The notes beneath the pieces are model-generated. The model ran no database searches and had not been told where the DNA came from. It worked only from the letters and a program-made list of their open reading frames with translations. This document shows, one piece after another, positions 44,507 to 54,639 of a stretch of DNA of 64,000 nt. Source of the stretch: Pontibacter oryzae (GTDB lineage Bacteria; Bacteroidota; Bacteroidia; Cytophagales; Hymenobacteraceae); NCBI RefSeq assembly GCF_003576375.1, contig NZ_QWGE01000007.1, forward strand, positions 121,419-185,418. Direction: 5' to 3'. The position numbers were made by a program, and so were the translations under genes. Within the stretch, counting starts at the first letter, position 1, and each line of letters begins with the position of its first letter.

Positions 44507-44575
44507 CGCTAACAAAGAACATGTGAAAAGCTGTGACTACGCCTTGCTCCTCCGCTAGTGCGAGCTTGTAGCTCG
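44507..44575. repeat. CGCTAACAAA boundary word and REP-like hairpin
   Basis: CGCTAACAAA at 44507-44516 is repeated exactly at 45143-45152, after the next gene. A REP-like palindrome CGAGCT-TGT-AGCTCG lies at 44561-44575. The rest of the gap to 44749 shows no gene. Confidence 0.5.
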
Positions 44576-44749
44576 TACTTCCAAAACAACAGCATGGCTA
44601 GCAAAAGAATCAAAGTTGTCAAAATGAAAGAGGCAACATTAGAAATCGCTAGGCCGCTTGTATCATTTTGGAATGGATTTTATTAAATTCCCTTCATCTC
44701 AAAACACAACCGCTACGCAACAATCAGCAATAAACTCAAATAATAACGT

Positions 44750-45130
44750 ATGGATAATTTAAAATTAGGGGCATTTTCGGTAAGCCTCAGTGTCAAGGAC
44801 ATTCATGTTTCGAAAGCGTTTTATGAGAAACTTGGCTTTACAACCTTTGCAGGTAGCTTAGAACAGAATTATCTGATCATGAAAAATGAGAATACGTTGA
44901 TTGGGCTGTTTCAAGGTATGTTCAAAGGCAATATCCTGACTTTTAACCCTGGGTGGGACGAGAATGCTAATAACTTAGAAACCTTTGATGATATAAGAGA
45001 AATTCAACGACATTTAAAAGCCAACGGTTTGACAATAAATCCAGAGGTGGATGAAAGTGCCTCAGGCCCGGCAAGCTTTATGGTTACGGACCCGGACGGA
45101 AATACAATACTCTTTGACCAACACCGATAA
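44750..45130 (+). CDS. VOC (glyoxalase-like) protein, AT-rich
   Basis: The 126-residue protein has the VOC pattern: VSLSVKDIHVSKAFYEKLGF (about 12-31) and a C-terminal FMVTDPDGNTILFDQHR. It resembles small glyoxalase/bleomycin-resistance-like proteins. The substrate is unknown. It is AT-rich, and an attC-like palindromic site follows 38 bases after the stop. Confidence 0.8.
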   Translation: MDNLKLGAFSVSLSVKDIHVSKAFYEKLGFTTFAGSLEQNYLIMKNENTLIGLFQGMFKGNILTFNPGWDENANNLETFDDIREIQRHLKANGLTINPEVDESASGPASFMVTDPDGNTILFDQHR

Positions 45131-45168
45131 ACATAATTTGCTCGCTAACAAAAAGCAAAATCGCTAAT

Positions 45169-45231
45169 ACCCAACATAGTTCATAATTTAGGCTGCAGCA
45201 ACGCTTTGCCCATATTATGCAACAATCGTTG
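45169..45231. repeat. attC-like palindromic site A
   Basis: ACCCAAC (45169-45175), 6 nt, arm CATAATTTAGGC (45182-45193), 14-nt loop, arm GCCCATATTATG (45208-45219, 10 of 12 paired), 8 nt, then GTTG (45228-45231). CAAC and GTTG can also pair. The right spacer is 2 nt longer than the left. Confidence 0.5.
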
Positions 45232-45239
45232 ATATAAAT

Positions 45240-45286
45240 AAACAGCAAGGCCTCCTGCTCACGAAGAACAGGAGGCCTTGCTGTTT
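45240..45286 (-). terminator. Terminator after atpC
   Basis: A perfect 18-bp stem (45240-45257 with 45269-45286, core AAGGCCTCCTG/CAGGAGGCCTT) has an 11-nt loop, 18 bases past the atpC stop. Confidence 0.92.
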
Positions 45287-45304
45287 ATACTTTAGAAAAG
45301 GCTG

Positions 45305-45550
45305 TTACGCTGTCACCGACTCCGCGAGCACGATGATTTTGTTATTTAGCACTTCTACCACACCACCGTCCACGGTAAAGAACTCTTGCCCTTTGTTGGT
45401 AGTGATACGGATATCGCCTTTATCGAGGGTGCTGATGAGTGGAGCGTGCAGGTCCAGTACCTCAAAAGAACCGTTGGCTCCCGGGAACTGAGCGGCCTCT
45501 ACCTCACCGGCATAAACCTTTTTATCAGGTGTGATTATCTCTAAATACAT
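45305..45550 (-). CDS. atpC: F1F0-ATP synthase epsilon subunit (short form)
   Basis: This 81-residue subunit of the F1 central stalk begins MYLEIITPDKKVYAGEVEAA. Only the N-terminal beta-sandwich domain is present. The C-terminal helical arm that inhibits ATP hydrolysis in the longer E. coli form is missing. Short epsilon subunits are usual in Bacteroidota. It follows atpD after an 88-bp spacer that is a heptad-repeat hairpin. The other ATP synthase genes are elsewhere. Confidence 0.92.
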   Translation of the reverse strand: MYLEIITPDKKVYAGEVEAAQFPGANGSFEVLDLHAPLISTLDKGDIRITTNKGQEFFTVDGGVVEVLNNKIIVLAESVTA

Positions 45551-45556
45551 TTCTAT

Positions 45557-45617
45557 GAGTTCTGAGTCTCGAGTTCTGAGTCATGAGTTACCCCGAACAA
45601 CTCGAGACTCAGAACTC
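45557..45617 (-). repeat. Heptad-repeat hairpin between atpD and atpC
   Basis: The plus strand reads GAGTTCT, GAGTCTC, GAGTTCT, GAGTCAT, GAGTTAC in 7-base steps, then complementary heptads. GAGTTCTGAGTCTCGAGTT (45557-45575) pairs perfectly, 19 of 19, with 45599-45617. It fills almost the whole spacer inside the atpD-atpC transcript. Confidence 0.8.
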
Positions 45618-45638
45618 AGAACTCAGGACTTGTTTAAC

Positions 45639-47171
<1,533 letters not shown>

Positions 47172-47198
47172 CTAGTATAACGGAGTTATTTCAGGGTG

Positions 47199-47206
47199 CA
47201 AAACTA
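47199..47206 (-). promoter_or_regulatory. -7 box for atpD
   Basis: TAGTTTTG on the minus strand matches TAnnTTTG, 48 bases before the atpD start. Confidence 0.5.
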
Positions 47207-47538
47207 ATGGATAAATCTCTTAAAACCATGCCGGGCTCTAAAAAGTTTTGCCCCATCTGTTTATACCTGGTGCACTGGCAGAAGGCAGCACTCCCCGCAC
47301 AACAGATTTATACTATAGCTACCGCCGGCCTATGCGCACCTGTGCCACCTAGGCACCCGTTTATACTTTGGTAATTTTCAGGAATGGCTGCCTTGCTTCC
47401 GGCTCAAACTAATACTATATAGTAAGCCCCTACAGACTACTAAACCAGTGTCAGCCCTTGTTACAGCCCAGAAAAAGAAAGGAATCGCATTTGCTGCGCT
47501 GCTGTTCGTTGGGTAATGTTTTGCCGTTAAAAGTATTA
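47207..47538. other. Gene-free spacer upstream of atpD
   Basis: About 330 bases with no convincing gene. Contains at least one YATACTT word and nothing else I can support. Confidence 0.4.
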
Positions 47539-47772
47539 TTAGAGGTTTTTAAGCACCTCAATCTGCTCGTCGTTGAGCAGGATATAGCGGTTATTGAAGG
47601 GGTTGGCGAAGAATTTCTCCACGATCACGTACTCACCTGTGCTAAGCTTATGGATGTTGTAACTAAAGAGGCTGTTTGCGCGCTCAATTACCAACTCTGT
47701 TGTGCTCAGGTCTAGCTCGCGGCCACAGGTAGTTACTACCAGGTCGGGGTTAACAATGGTCATAGATTGCAT
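47539..47772 (-). CDS. Small conserved-looking protein, function unknown
   Basis: A 77-codon frame (or 74 if the ATG at 47763 is used) encodes a soluble protein, MTIVNPDLVVTTCGRELDLS near the start and NPFNNRYILLNDEQIEVLKN at the end. Composition looks coding and it contains a single Cys. No family is recognised. It lies alone between atpD and purL. Confidence 0.55.
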   Translation of the reverse strand: MQSMTIVNPDLVVTTCGRELDLSTTELVIERANSLFSYNIHKLSTGEYVIVEKFFANPFNNRYILLNDEQIEVLKNL

Positions 47773-48015
47773 TTAGGTAAGTTAAGTGATTGGATGTTCT
47801 TTACGCATAAAGCTGCACGAGGTGACACTTTTAATCCACAAAAAAACACTTGCTTGTAAAATGCTGAGAAGGTTGCAAATCTTTGCCCGCGTAGTACAAA
47901 CTTTGCCAGCAAACACCTCGCTCTGCCCCATCTCATTAAAAAGCATTAAGTTCTGCTGTGGTCTTAAAGTATAAGTTCTTACTTTTGTTAATCCGTTACA
48001 ATAAGCCAGATAAAC

Positions 48016-50232
48016 GTGGAACATCAACTCACAACCGTAGAAACAGCCCAGAAGCTAGGCCTTCTGGAAGAGGAATTTGAACGCATCAAACAAATCTTAG
48101 GGCGTACGCCAAACTTCACTGAGCTCAGCATCTTCTCAGTTATGTGGTCGGAGCACTGCTCTTACAAAAACTCTATTGTTTGGCTTAAAACCCTGCCAAA
48201 AGACTCGCCACGCATGCTGGCCAAAGCCGGCGAAGAGAACGCTGGCCTGGTAGATATCGGCGATGGCTATGCTTGCAGTTTCAAGATCGAATCCCATAAC
48301 CACCCTTCTGCCATTGAGCCTTACCAGGGCGCAGCTACTGGCGTGGGCGGCATAAACAGAGATATTTTTACAATGGGTGCCCGCCCGATTGCGCAGCTAA
48401 ACTCGCTTCGTTTCGGCAACCCAAAATCTGAGAAAACGCAGCGCCTCTTACGCGGTGTGGTGAAAGGCATCGGCGATTACGGCAATGCCTTTGGTATCCC
48501 TACCGTTGGTGGCGAGCTGTTTTTTGACGAATGCTATAATATAAACCCATTGGTAAATGCCTTCTCGGCGGGCATCGTGAAGGTAGGCGAAACAGCTTCC
48601 GCCACGTCCTATGGCGTTGGCAACCCGGTATTCATCGTGGGTTCTGCTACCGGCAAGGATGGTATACATGGCGCGGCTTTCGCATCAAAAGACATCACCG
48701 AGGACTCCGTGAACGACCTGCCATCGGTACAAGTAGGCGACCCTTTCCAGGAGAAGCTTTTACTGGAGGCTACGCTGGAAATTATCCAGACAGGCCACGT
48801 AATCGGGATGCAGGATATGGGGGCCGCCGGTATTACCTGCTCCACGTCTGAGATGAGCGCCAAAGGCGAGCACGGCATGGATATCTGGTTGGACAAGGTA
48901 CCTACGCGCCAGAAGAATATGCTGCCTTTCGAGATCCTTCTTTCGGAAAGCCAGGAGCGTATGCTGATTGTGATGGAAAAAGGCCATGAGCAAAGCATCA
49001 TCGATATCTGCAACAAATGGGATTTATACTGCGAGCAAATTGGTGTGGTAACCGAAGGCGGCCAGCTGCGCTACTATCAGGATGGCGAGTTGGTAGCTGA
49101 AGTACCTGCTGATGATTTAGTACTGGGTGGAGGCGCGCCAGTATACCACCGCGAGTACCGCGAGCCTGCATACTACCAGGAAGCCAAGAAATTCAGCATC
49201 GACCAGGTAGAAGAGCCAACCGATTACCAGGCCGTAGCCGAATTCCTGACCACGCACCCCAACATCGCCTCTAAGCGCTGGGTATACCGCCAGTACGATT
49301 CTATGGTAGGCACGGCCACCATGACGACAAACGCACCATCTGATGCGGCTTTAGTTAAGGTAAAAGGCACGAACAAGTCTATCGCTGTAACCGTGGATTG
49401 CAACAGCCGCTACGTGTACTCCGACCCGGAAGAGGGAACGGCAATTGCTGTAGCCGAGGCTGCCCGTAATATAGTATGCTCCGGTGCCGAGCCAGTGGCC
49501 ATCACTAACTGCCTTAACTTCGGCAACCCGTATGTGCCGGAAGTATACTGGCACTTTGTGGGCGCTATTAAAGGTATGGGCAAAGCCTGCGAAGCCTTCG
49601 GAACGCCGGTTACTGGCGGTAACGTGAGCTTCTACAACCAGTCATCAGACGAGGGTCCGGTATTCCCTACCCCAACCATCGGTATGCTGGGCATCCTGGA
49701 GAACAAAGACAACAAAATGACGCTGGCTTTCCAGAACGCCGGCGATGCGATATACATGATGGGTGATGCGCAGAATGACATCGCCTCTTCGGAGTATGTT
49801 TACTCGTACCACAAAATCAAGCTGACGCCTGCGCCATACTTTAACATGGATGAGGAACTGAAGCTACAGGCCGCCGTGAAAGAGGTGATCGAGCAGAAGC
49901 TTATAAACTCGGCGCACGACGTGGCCGATGGTGGTTTATACATCGCGTTGCTGGAGTCTGCCATGCCGAAAGAACTCGGCTTCGATATCGAGACGGATAA
50001 AAACTTCAGAAAAGACGCATTTTTATTTGGCGAGAGCCAGAGCCGCGTAGTAGTTTCTGTTGCCCCCGATAAGCAAGCCGATTTTGAGAAAGCTTTGCAA
50101 AATAAAGGCGTGAATTTCACTAAATTAGGTTCTGTAACAGGCCACGATTGCCATATCGACGGAGAGCTTTTCGGAGGCATAACTGTCGCCAAAAAGCACT
50201 ATGACACGGCGCTGGAGCAGATTTTAGACTAA
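48016..50232 (+). CDS. purL: Phosphoribosylformylglycinamidine synthase, PurL subunit
   Basis: This enzyme catalyses the ATP-dependent fourth step of purine synthesis. The 738-residue length matches the small PurL that works with PurQ and PurS. Motifs include [11 protein letters not shown] (the WSEHC catalytic-site region near 44-54), [20 protein letters not shown] and the metal site MGAAG. The start is GTG (48016), which gives the usual N-terminus. It is monocistronic, followed by tRNA-Gln. Confidence 0.95.
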   Translation: MEHQLTTVETAQKLGLLEEEFERIKQILGRTPNFTELSIFSVMWSEHCSYKNSIVWLKTLPKDSPRMLAKAGEENAGLVDIGDGYACSFKIESHNHPSAIEPYQGAATGVGGINRDIFTMGARPIAQLNSLRFGNPKSEKTQRLLRGVVKGIGDYGNAFGIPTVGGELFFDECYNINPLVNAFSAGIVKVGETASATSYGVGNPVFIVGSATGKDGIHGAAFASKDITEDSVNDLPSVQVGDPFQEKLLLEATLEIIQTGHVIGMQDMGAAGITCSTSEMSAKGEHGMDIWLDKVPTRQKNMLPFEILLSESQERMLIVMEKGHEQSIIDICNKWDLYCEQIGVVTEGGQLRYYQDGELVAEVPADDLVLGGGAPVYHREYREPAYYQEAKKFSIDQVEEPTDYQAVAEFLTTHPNIASKRWVYRQYDSMVGTATMTTNAPSDAALVKVKGTNKSIAVTVDCNSRYVYSDPEEGTAIAVAEAARNIVCSGAEPVAITNCLNFGNPYVPEVYWHFVGAIKGMGKACEAFGTPVTGGNVSFYNQSSDEGPVFPTPTIGMLGILENKDNKMTLAFQNAGDAIYMMGDAQNDIASSEYVYSYHKIKLTPAPYFNMDEELKLQAAVKEVIEQKLINSAHDVADGGLYIALLESAMPKELGFDIETDKNFRKDAFLFGESQSRVVVSVAPDKQADFEKALQNKGVNFTKLGSVTGHDCHIDGELFGGITVAKKHYDTALEQILD

Positions 50233-50260
50233 AAATTTATTAAAAATTTTGAGACAATTG

Positions 50261-50291
50261 TTTGCAGTTTAAATTCGTCTCTCTATCTTTG
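50261..50291 (+). promoter_or_regulatory. Two-part promoter for tRNA-Gln
   Basis: TTTG (50261-50264), 19 bases, TATCTTTG (50284-50291): an exact Bacteroidota -33/-7 promoter, about 48 bases before the tRNA. Confidence 0.75.
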
Positions 50292-50339
50292 CATCACCAA
50301 ACGATAACAGAACGACAGTTCGAAAATCGATGCGGAGAT

Positions 50340-50412
50340 TGTCCGATGGTGTAACTGGCAACACGTCTGATTTTGGTTCAGAAGAGTCCAGGTTCGAGCC
50401 CTGGTCGGACAA
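50340..50412 (+). tRNA. tRNA-Gln (anticodon UUG)
   Basis: A cloverleaf of 73 nt. The acceptor arm TGTCCGA pairs with TCGGACA. The anticodon stem TCTGA/TCAGA encloses loop TTTTGGT with anticodon TTG at 50373-50375. The T arm has GGTTCGAGCC. No CCA is encoded. It has its own promoter and terminator. Confidence 0.97.
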
Positions 50413-50419
50413 CTTTAAA

Positions 50420-50449
50420 AAGAACAACACTCTAACGAGTGTTGTTCTT
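50420..50449 (+). terminator. Terminator after tRNA-Gln
   Basis: AAGAACAACACTC / GAGTGTTGTTCTT, a 13-bp stem with loop TAAC, followed by a long T-run. Confidence 0.92.
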
Positions 50450-50521
50450 TTTTTTATGCTTACGGGTAACGTAACTATTTAAAAATCAGAAATATTTGAT
50501 GCCTACCATCAGGAATTTTGG

Positions 50522-50529
50522 TAGCTTTG
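50522..50529 (+). promoter_or_regulatory. -7 box for prs
   Basis: TAGCTTTG matches TAnnTTTG, 53 bases before the prs ATG. Confidence 0.5.
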
Positions 50530-50582
50530 CGGGCATAGTCAACTAAACCTAAAACAACCGTTACTTAGTTTTTAGCACCATT

Positions 50583-51512
50583 ATGCCACACGTTAAAATC
50601 TTCTCTGGTTCAGAATCCCGTTACCTGGCTGAGAAAATAGCTGCCTCTTACGGCACTAAACTCGGCGACCTTACTATCTCCCGCTTTAGCGACGGTGAGA
50701 TAGGCGTACACTACAACGAGTCAGTGCGTGGCGCAGAGGTGTTTATTGTACTCTCTACGTTTCCGCCTGCCGATAACCTGATGGAACTGATGCTGCTGGT
50801 GGATGCCGCCAAGCGCGCCTCGGCACATAAGGTAATTGTGGTGATGCCATACTATGGCTATGCCCGCCAGGACCGGAAAGACAAGCCGCGTGTTGCGATT
50901 GGCTCTAAGGTAGTAGCTAATGCTATACAGTCTTGTGGCGCTGACCGCCTGATGACTTGCGACCTGCATGCAGGCCAGATCCAGGGCTTCTTTGATATAC
51001 CGGTAGACCATCTAGATGGCTCAGCTATCTTTGTGCCTTACCTGCGCAACCTGAACTTGGGCGCCGATCTTATCTTCGCATCGCCGGACGTAGGGGGTGT
51101 GGTAAGAACAAGATCATTTGCAAAGAACTTTGGCGCCGAAATGGTTGTTTGCGACAAACACCGCAAACGGGCTAACGAGATTGCCTCGATGCAGGTGATC
51201 GGTGATGTGGAAGGTATGGATGTGGTATTGGTCGATGACATGGTAGATACTGCCGGTACGATTACCAAAGCAGCGGCGCTCCTGAAAGAGAAAGGCGCTA
51301 AAACCGTGCGAGCCATTGCCACGCACCCGGTGCTTTCGGGCCCGGCCTATGAGCGCATCGAGAATTCAGTGCTTGAAGAACTGATTGTTTCAGACACGAT
51401 TCCGCTGAAACACCAAAGTTCAAAAATTAAGGTGCTGTCTTTTGCAGACCTTTTTGCCAGAGCCATTAACAACGTGGTTACCCACGAGTCGATAAGCTCG
51501 CTGTTTATCTAA
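50583..51512 (+). CDS. prs: Ribose-phosphate pyrophosphokinase
   Basis: This enzyme makes PRPP from ribose 5-phosphate for purine, pyrimidine, His, Trp and NAD synthesis. The 309-residue protein has the catalytic flag region YYGYARQDRKDKPR (about 96-109) and the PRPP-binding loop VVLVDDMVDTAGT (about 217-229). It is located with purL and precedes rplY after a tandem-word spacer. Confidence 0.96.
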   Translation: MPHVKIFSGSESRYLAEKIAASYGTKLGDLTISRFSDGEIGVHYNESVRGAEVFIVLSTFPPADNLMELMLLVDAAKRASAHKVIVVMPYYGYARQDRKDKPRVAIGSKVVANAIQSCGADRLMTCDLHAGQIQGFFDIPVDHLDGSAIFVPYLRNLNLGADLIFASPDVGGVVRTRSFAKNFGAEMVVCDKHRKRANEIASMQVIGDVEGMDVVLVDDMVDTAGTITKAAALLKEKGAKTVRAIATHPVLSGPAYERIENSVLEELIVSDTIPLKHQSSKIKVLSFADLFARAINNVVTHESISSLFI

Positions 51513-51590
51513 TTGTTAGTTGATGATTGTTAATTGTTTTTACACTAAATGAGCAACAGTCAACCATTTAACAATTGGCAATTTAACCAG
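51513..51590. repeat. 7-base tandem words between prs and rplY
   Basis: Reads TTGTTAG, TTGATGA, TTGTTAA, TTGTTTT, then complementary CAAC/TAACAATT words. A foldable spacer of the same class as those near 11.3, 38.0 and 45.6 kb. Confidence 0.5.
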
Positions 51591-51594
51591 GCTA

Positions 51595-51602
51595 TACTTT
51601 TG
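51595..51602 (+). promoter_or_regulatory. -7 box for rplY
   Basis: TACTTTTG matches TAnnTTTG, 30 bases before the rplY ATG. It overlaps a YATACTT word. Confidence 0.5.
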
Positions 51603-51632
51603 TAGCGATATATATTTTAACAACACACTATT

Positions 51633-52217
51633 ATGCAAACGTTAGAGATTATAGGGTTTAAAAGAGCAAATCTCGGCAAGCAGAAGTCGAAAGAACTTCG
51701 CAACGAATCTTTTGTACCAGGCGTACTGTACGGCGGTGGAGAGCAAGTGCACTTCTATGCTCCAGCTATCCTGTTCCGCGAACTGATTTACACGCCGGAA
51801 GTACACGAGGTTGACCTGAACATCGAAGGTACGCACTACCGTGCTATCCTGCAGGATGCACAGTATCACCCGGTAAACGACATGCTGCTGCACGTTGACT
51901 TCCTGGAGCTGAACGAGAACAAGGCCGTGAAGGTAGATGTTCCTGTTAAGTTTGTAGGTAACTCACCAGGTGTGATCGCCGGTGGTAAACTAGTAACGAA
52001 GCTACGCACTATCAAGCTGAAGGCGCTTCCTGCTAACCTGCCAGACTTTGTAGAGGTTGACATCTCTGACCTGGAACTTGGTAAGTCAATCAAAGTATCT
52101 AAGATTAAAGCTGATAACTTTGAGATCTTGACTAACCCGAGCGCTCCGGTAGCTACAGTAACTATTCCTCGTGCCCTTAAGAGCGCGCAGGCTGAAGAAG
52201 CTCGTGGCAAAAAGTAA
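51633..52217 (+). CDS. rplY: 50S ribosomal protein L25/Ctc
   Basis: This 5S rRNA-binding protein of the long Ctc type has 194 residues. The L25 domain occupies about 1-95 (MQTLEIIGFKRANLGKQKSK and DAQYHPVNDMLLHVDFLE). A C-terminal beta domain follows, ending in an Ala/Lys-rich tail. The next gene is pth. The rplY-pth order is found in many bacteria. Confidence 0.95.
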   Translation: MQTLEIIGFKRANLGKQKSKELRNESFVPGVLYGGGEQVHFYAPAILFRELIYTPEVHEVDLNIEGTHYRAILQDAQYHPVNDMLLHVDFLELNENKAVKVDVPVKFVGNSPGVIAGGKLVTKLRTIKLKALPANLPDFVEVDISDLELGKSIKVSKIKADNFEILTNPSAPVATVTIPRALKSAQAEEARGKK

Positions 52218-52245
52218 TTTTGAGCCACAGCTCAGAATAAAAATT

Positions 52246-52277
52246 AATCCTGTCCTGCTCCAAAGCGGGGCAGGATT
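52246..52277 (+). terminator. Terminator after rplY
   Basis: AATCCTGTCCTGC / GCGGGGCAGGATT, 13 positions with two G-T wobbles, loop TCCAAA, followed by TTTTT. Confidence 0.88.
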
Positions 52278-52412
52278 TTTTCTTTTAAACGTTGATTTAT
52301 TGATACTAGGCGCTAAATTTTAAATATCATCCCCAAGATGTTAAATTAGGCGAAATGGTGAGTAATTCTATAACTATACTCCATGCATAAAATGTCTTAC
52401 ACCTAGCGTCTA

Positions 52413-53054
52413 ATGTCTAGCATCTTAGAAAAAATAAAAAAGTGGCTCGGCCCCTCCCCTGCCGGGGCTGCCGCTACCGAAGATACACGTATGAAATACC
52501 TGATAGTGGGCCTAGGTAACATCGGCCCTGAGTATGCTGACACGCGGCACAACATCGGCTTTATGGTACTGGATTACCTGGCCAAAAAGTATGATGGCAA
52601 TTTTGACACCGGGCGCCACTCCTTTGTGACGGAGATCAAATCCAAGGGCCGCACCTTTGTGCTGGTAAAGCCTACCACTTACATGAACCTGAGCGGCAAG
52701 GCCGTGGGCCACTGGCTAAACAGCCTGAAACTTACCGCCGACCAAATGCTGGTGATCACCGACGACATTGCCATACCTTTCGGCAAGCTGCGCATACGCG
52801 CCAAAGGCAGCGCCGGCGGGCACAACGGCCTGAAGCACATCGAGCAAACGCTGGGGCATAACAATTACCCACGCCTGCGCTTCGGAGTTGGCGACAGCTT
52901 TAGCAAAGGCAAGCAAGTGGACTTCGTGCTCAGCAAGTTCAGCGAAGACGAGCAACCCGAGCTCCAAACGCTTATAGAAAAAGCCGCAGACGCTGTTATC
53001 TCCTTCGGCACGATTGGGCTGGAGCGTACCATGAACCAGTTTAATACTAAGTAG
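52413..53054 (+). CDS. pth: Peptidyl-tRNA hydrolase
   Basis: This enzyme recycles stalled peptidyl-tRNA. The 213-residue protein has the catalytic region MKYLIVGLGNIGPEYADTRH with the active histidine in DTRHNIGF, plus GSAGGHNGLK and the RFGVGDSF stretch. The first 26 residues form a basic/amphipathic extension (LEKIKKWLG) before the core. An internal ATG at 52491 would remove it. The longer form is kept because such extensions occur in Bacteroidota, but the choice is uncertain. Confidence 0.92.
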   Translation: MSSILEKIKKWLGPSPAGAAATEDTRMKYLIVGLGNIGPEYADTRHNIGFMVLDYLAKKYDGNFDTGRHSFVTEIKSKGRTFVLVKPTTYMNLSGKAVGHWLNSLKLTADQMLVITDDIAIPFGKLRIRAKGSAGGHNGLKHIEQTLGHNNYPRLRFGVGDSFSKGKQVDFVLSKFSEDEQPELQTLIEKAADAVISFGTIGLERTMNQFNTK

Positions 53055-53080
53055 AAAGCCCCAGCCGAAGTATAAAAAAT

Positions 53081-53109
53081 TCCCCGCTCAGGTAAATCTT
53101 GGGCGGGGA
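53081..53109 (+). terminator. Terminator after pth
   Basis: TCCCCGC / GCGGGGA, 7-bp stem with a 15-nt loop, followed by TTTTT. Confidence 0.75.
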
Positions 53110-53152
53110 CTTTTTCTTTTAGATTTCACTCGCCAATCTTGCCCCGAAAGTA

Positions 53153-53160
53153 TACTTTTG
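53153..53160 (+). promoter_or_regulatory. -7 box for the MFS gene
   Basis: TACTTTTG matches TAnnTTTG, 27 bases before the ATG at 53188. A TTG-started longer frame would begin inside this box. Confidence 0.5.
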
Positions 53161-53187
53161 CTGATACGCCACTGCTTAGCCTCGCCC

Positions 53188-54453
53188 ATGAAAAGAATCG
53201 CTCTACTTTACCGCAACGCCTTCGGAGGCCTCTCCCGCCCAGCCTGGATGATGTCGGTGGTGATGCTGATAAACCGCAGCGGCGCCATGGTTACACCTTT
53301 CCTGAGCGTGTACCTGACCGAGGTGCTTGGCTATACTTTAAAGGAGGTCGGTTTGATTCTGAGCATGTACGGCCTGGGCTCGGTGTGCGGCTCGTTTCTG
53401 GGCGGCTGGCTCACCGATAAGGTCGGTCATTTTAAGGTGCAGCTGCTCAGCCTTACGCTTGGCGGCAGTTTATACTTTGTGCTACTGAGCCTGCAGGAGT
53501 TTGTCTCACTGGCTTTTGGCGTGTTTATACTTAGCCTCGTAAACGATACACTGCGGCCAGCCAATGCATCGTCCATAGCCTCTTACGCCCGCCCCGAGAA
53601 CGTAACGCGCGCTTTCTCACTCAACCGCATGGCTATTAATCTGGGCTTTTCTATTGGCCCGGCCATTGGCGGTTTGCTGGCGGCGGTTTCTTATAAGTGG
53701 CTTTTTATTGCTGATGGTACCACCTGCATCCTAGCGGGCCTGTTTTTCTATTTCTACTTCCGGAACCGCCAGGGCCACCAACCGCAGCAAACCCAGAACA
53801 CTACAGAAAAGCCTACAGCCAAGCTCCGCTCCCCCTACCGCGACGGCTGTTTTATACTTTTCGCCATACTTTGCTGCTGCTTTGCCATCATCTTTTTTCA
53901 GCTGTTTGTTACGTTGCCACTCTATTACCGCCAGGTTTATACATTATCTGAGACTAGAATCGGCATACTGCTAGGCTTAAACGGGCTAATCGTTTTTATG
54001 CTGGAGATGATAGTGGTTTACCTGATTGGCGAGAGATTCCGAAAGTCATGGCTGATTGCGGGTGGCGTGCTGGTGCTGGGCTTTTCGTTTGTGCTGCTCA
54101 ACCTTACCCAACATGCAGGCATTCTTTACCTTGCCATGCTGCTGCTAAGCATTGCTGAGATTCTGGCAATGCCGTTTATGGCCACCATCACCGTAGAACG
54201 CTCAGGCCCTGCTAACCGTGGGGCTTATATGGGCCTTTATACTATCTCCTACGCCGCGGCGCATGTGGTGGCGCCATACTTGGGTACCACGCTGGCAGCC
54301 ACCTATGGCTTTGCAACGCTTTGGTGGTTTGTAGGCGGGCTATCCGTGACAACTGCGGTGGGTCTATACTTTGTGGTGCAGCACATGGAGGGGGATCATA
54401 CTAGCAAACTATCTATGGCGGCTTCCGAAGCAAAGGGAATAGTGATTGGGTAA
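53188..54453 (+). CDS. Major facilitator superfamily transporter
   Basis: The 421-residue protein has about 12 membrane helices. The MFS loop 2-3 motif appears as GGWLTDKVGHFK, and the second half opens with FILFAILCCCFAIIFFQLFV. It is probably a drug or metabolite exporter of the YajR/DHA1 kind. The substrate is not determined. The ATG at 53188 is chosen because a promoter box covers the alternative start. Confidence 0.88.
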   Translation: MKRIALLYRNAFGGLSRPAWMMSVVMLINRSGAMVTPFLSVYLTEVLGYTLKEVGLILSMYGLGSVCGSFLGGWLTDKVGHFKVQLLSLTLGGSLYFVLLSLQEFVSLAFGVFILSLVNDTLRPANASSIASYARPENVTRAFSLNRMAINLGFSIGPAIGGLLAAVSYKWLFIADGTTCILAGLFFYFYFRNRQGHQPQQTQNTTEKPTAKLRSPYRDGCFILFAILCCCFAIIFFQLFVTLPLYYRQVYTLSETRIGILLGLNGLIVFMLEMIVVYLIGERFRKSWLIAGGVLVLGFSFVLLNLTQHAGILYLAMLLLSIAEILAMPFMATITVERSGPANRGAYMGLYTISYAAAHVVAPYLGTTLAATYGFATLWWFVGGLSVTTAVGLYFVVQHMEGDHTSKLSMAASEAKGIVIG

Positions 54454-54639
54454 ACCGTATCAGCGCAGCTTACATCAAACCAGATTGCTTGCCCTAACCT
54501 CAAATCAACTTAGTTAGGCTATACTTATGTAATTACTGTATATTTCCTTATTTTCACTTAATTAAGCGCATCCCTTATACTATCTAAGCAGTACTGGAAT
54601 GATGCTTGCATACTCACCCACAGATTAACGAATAACACT

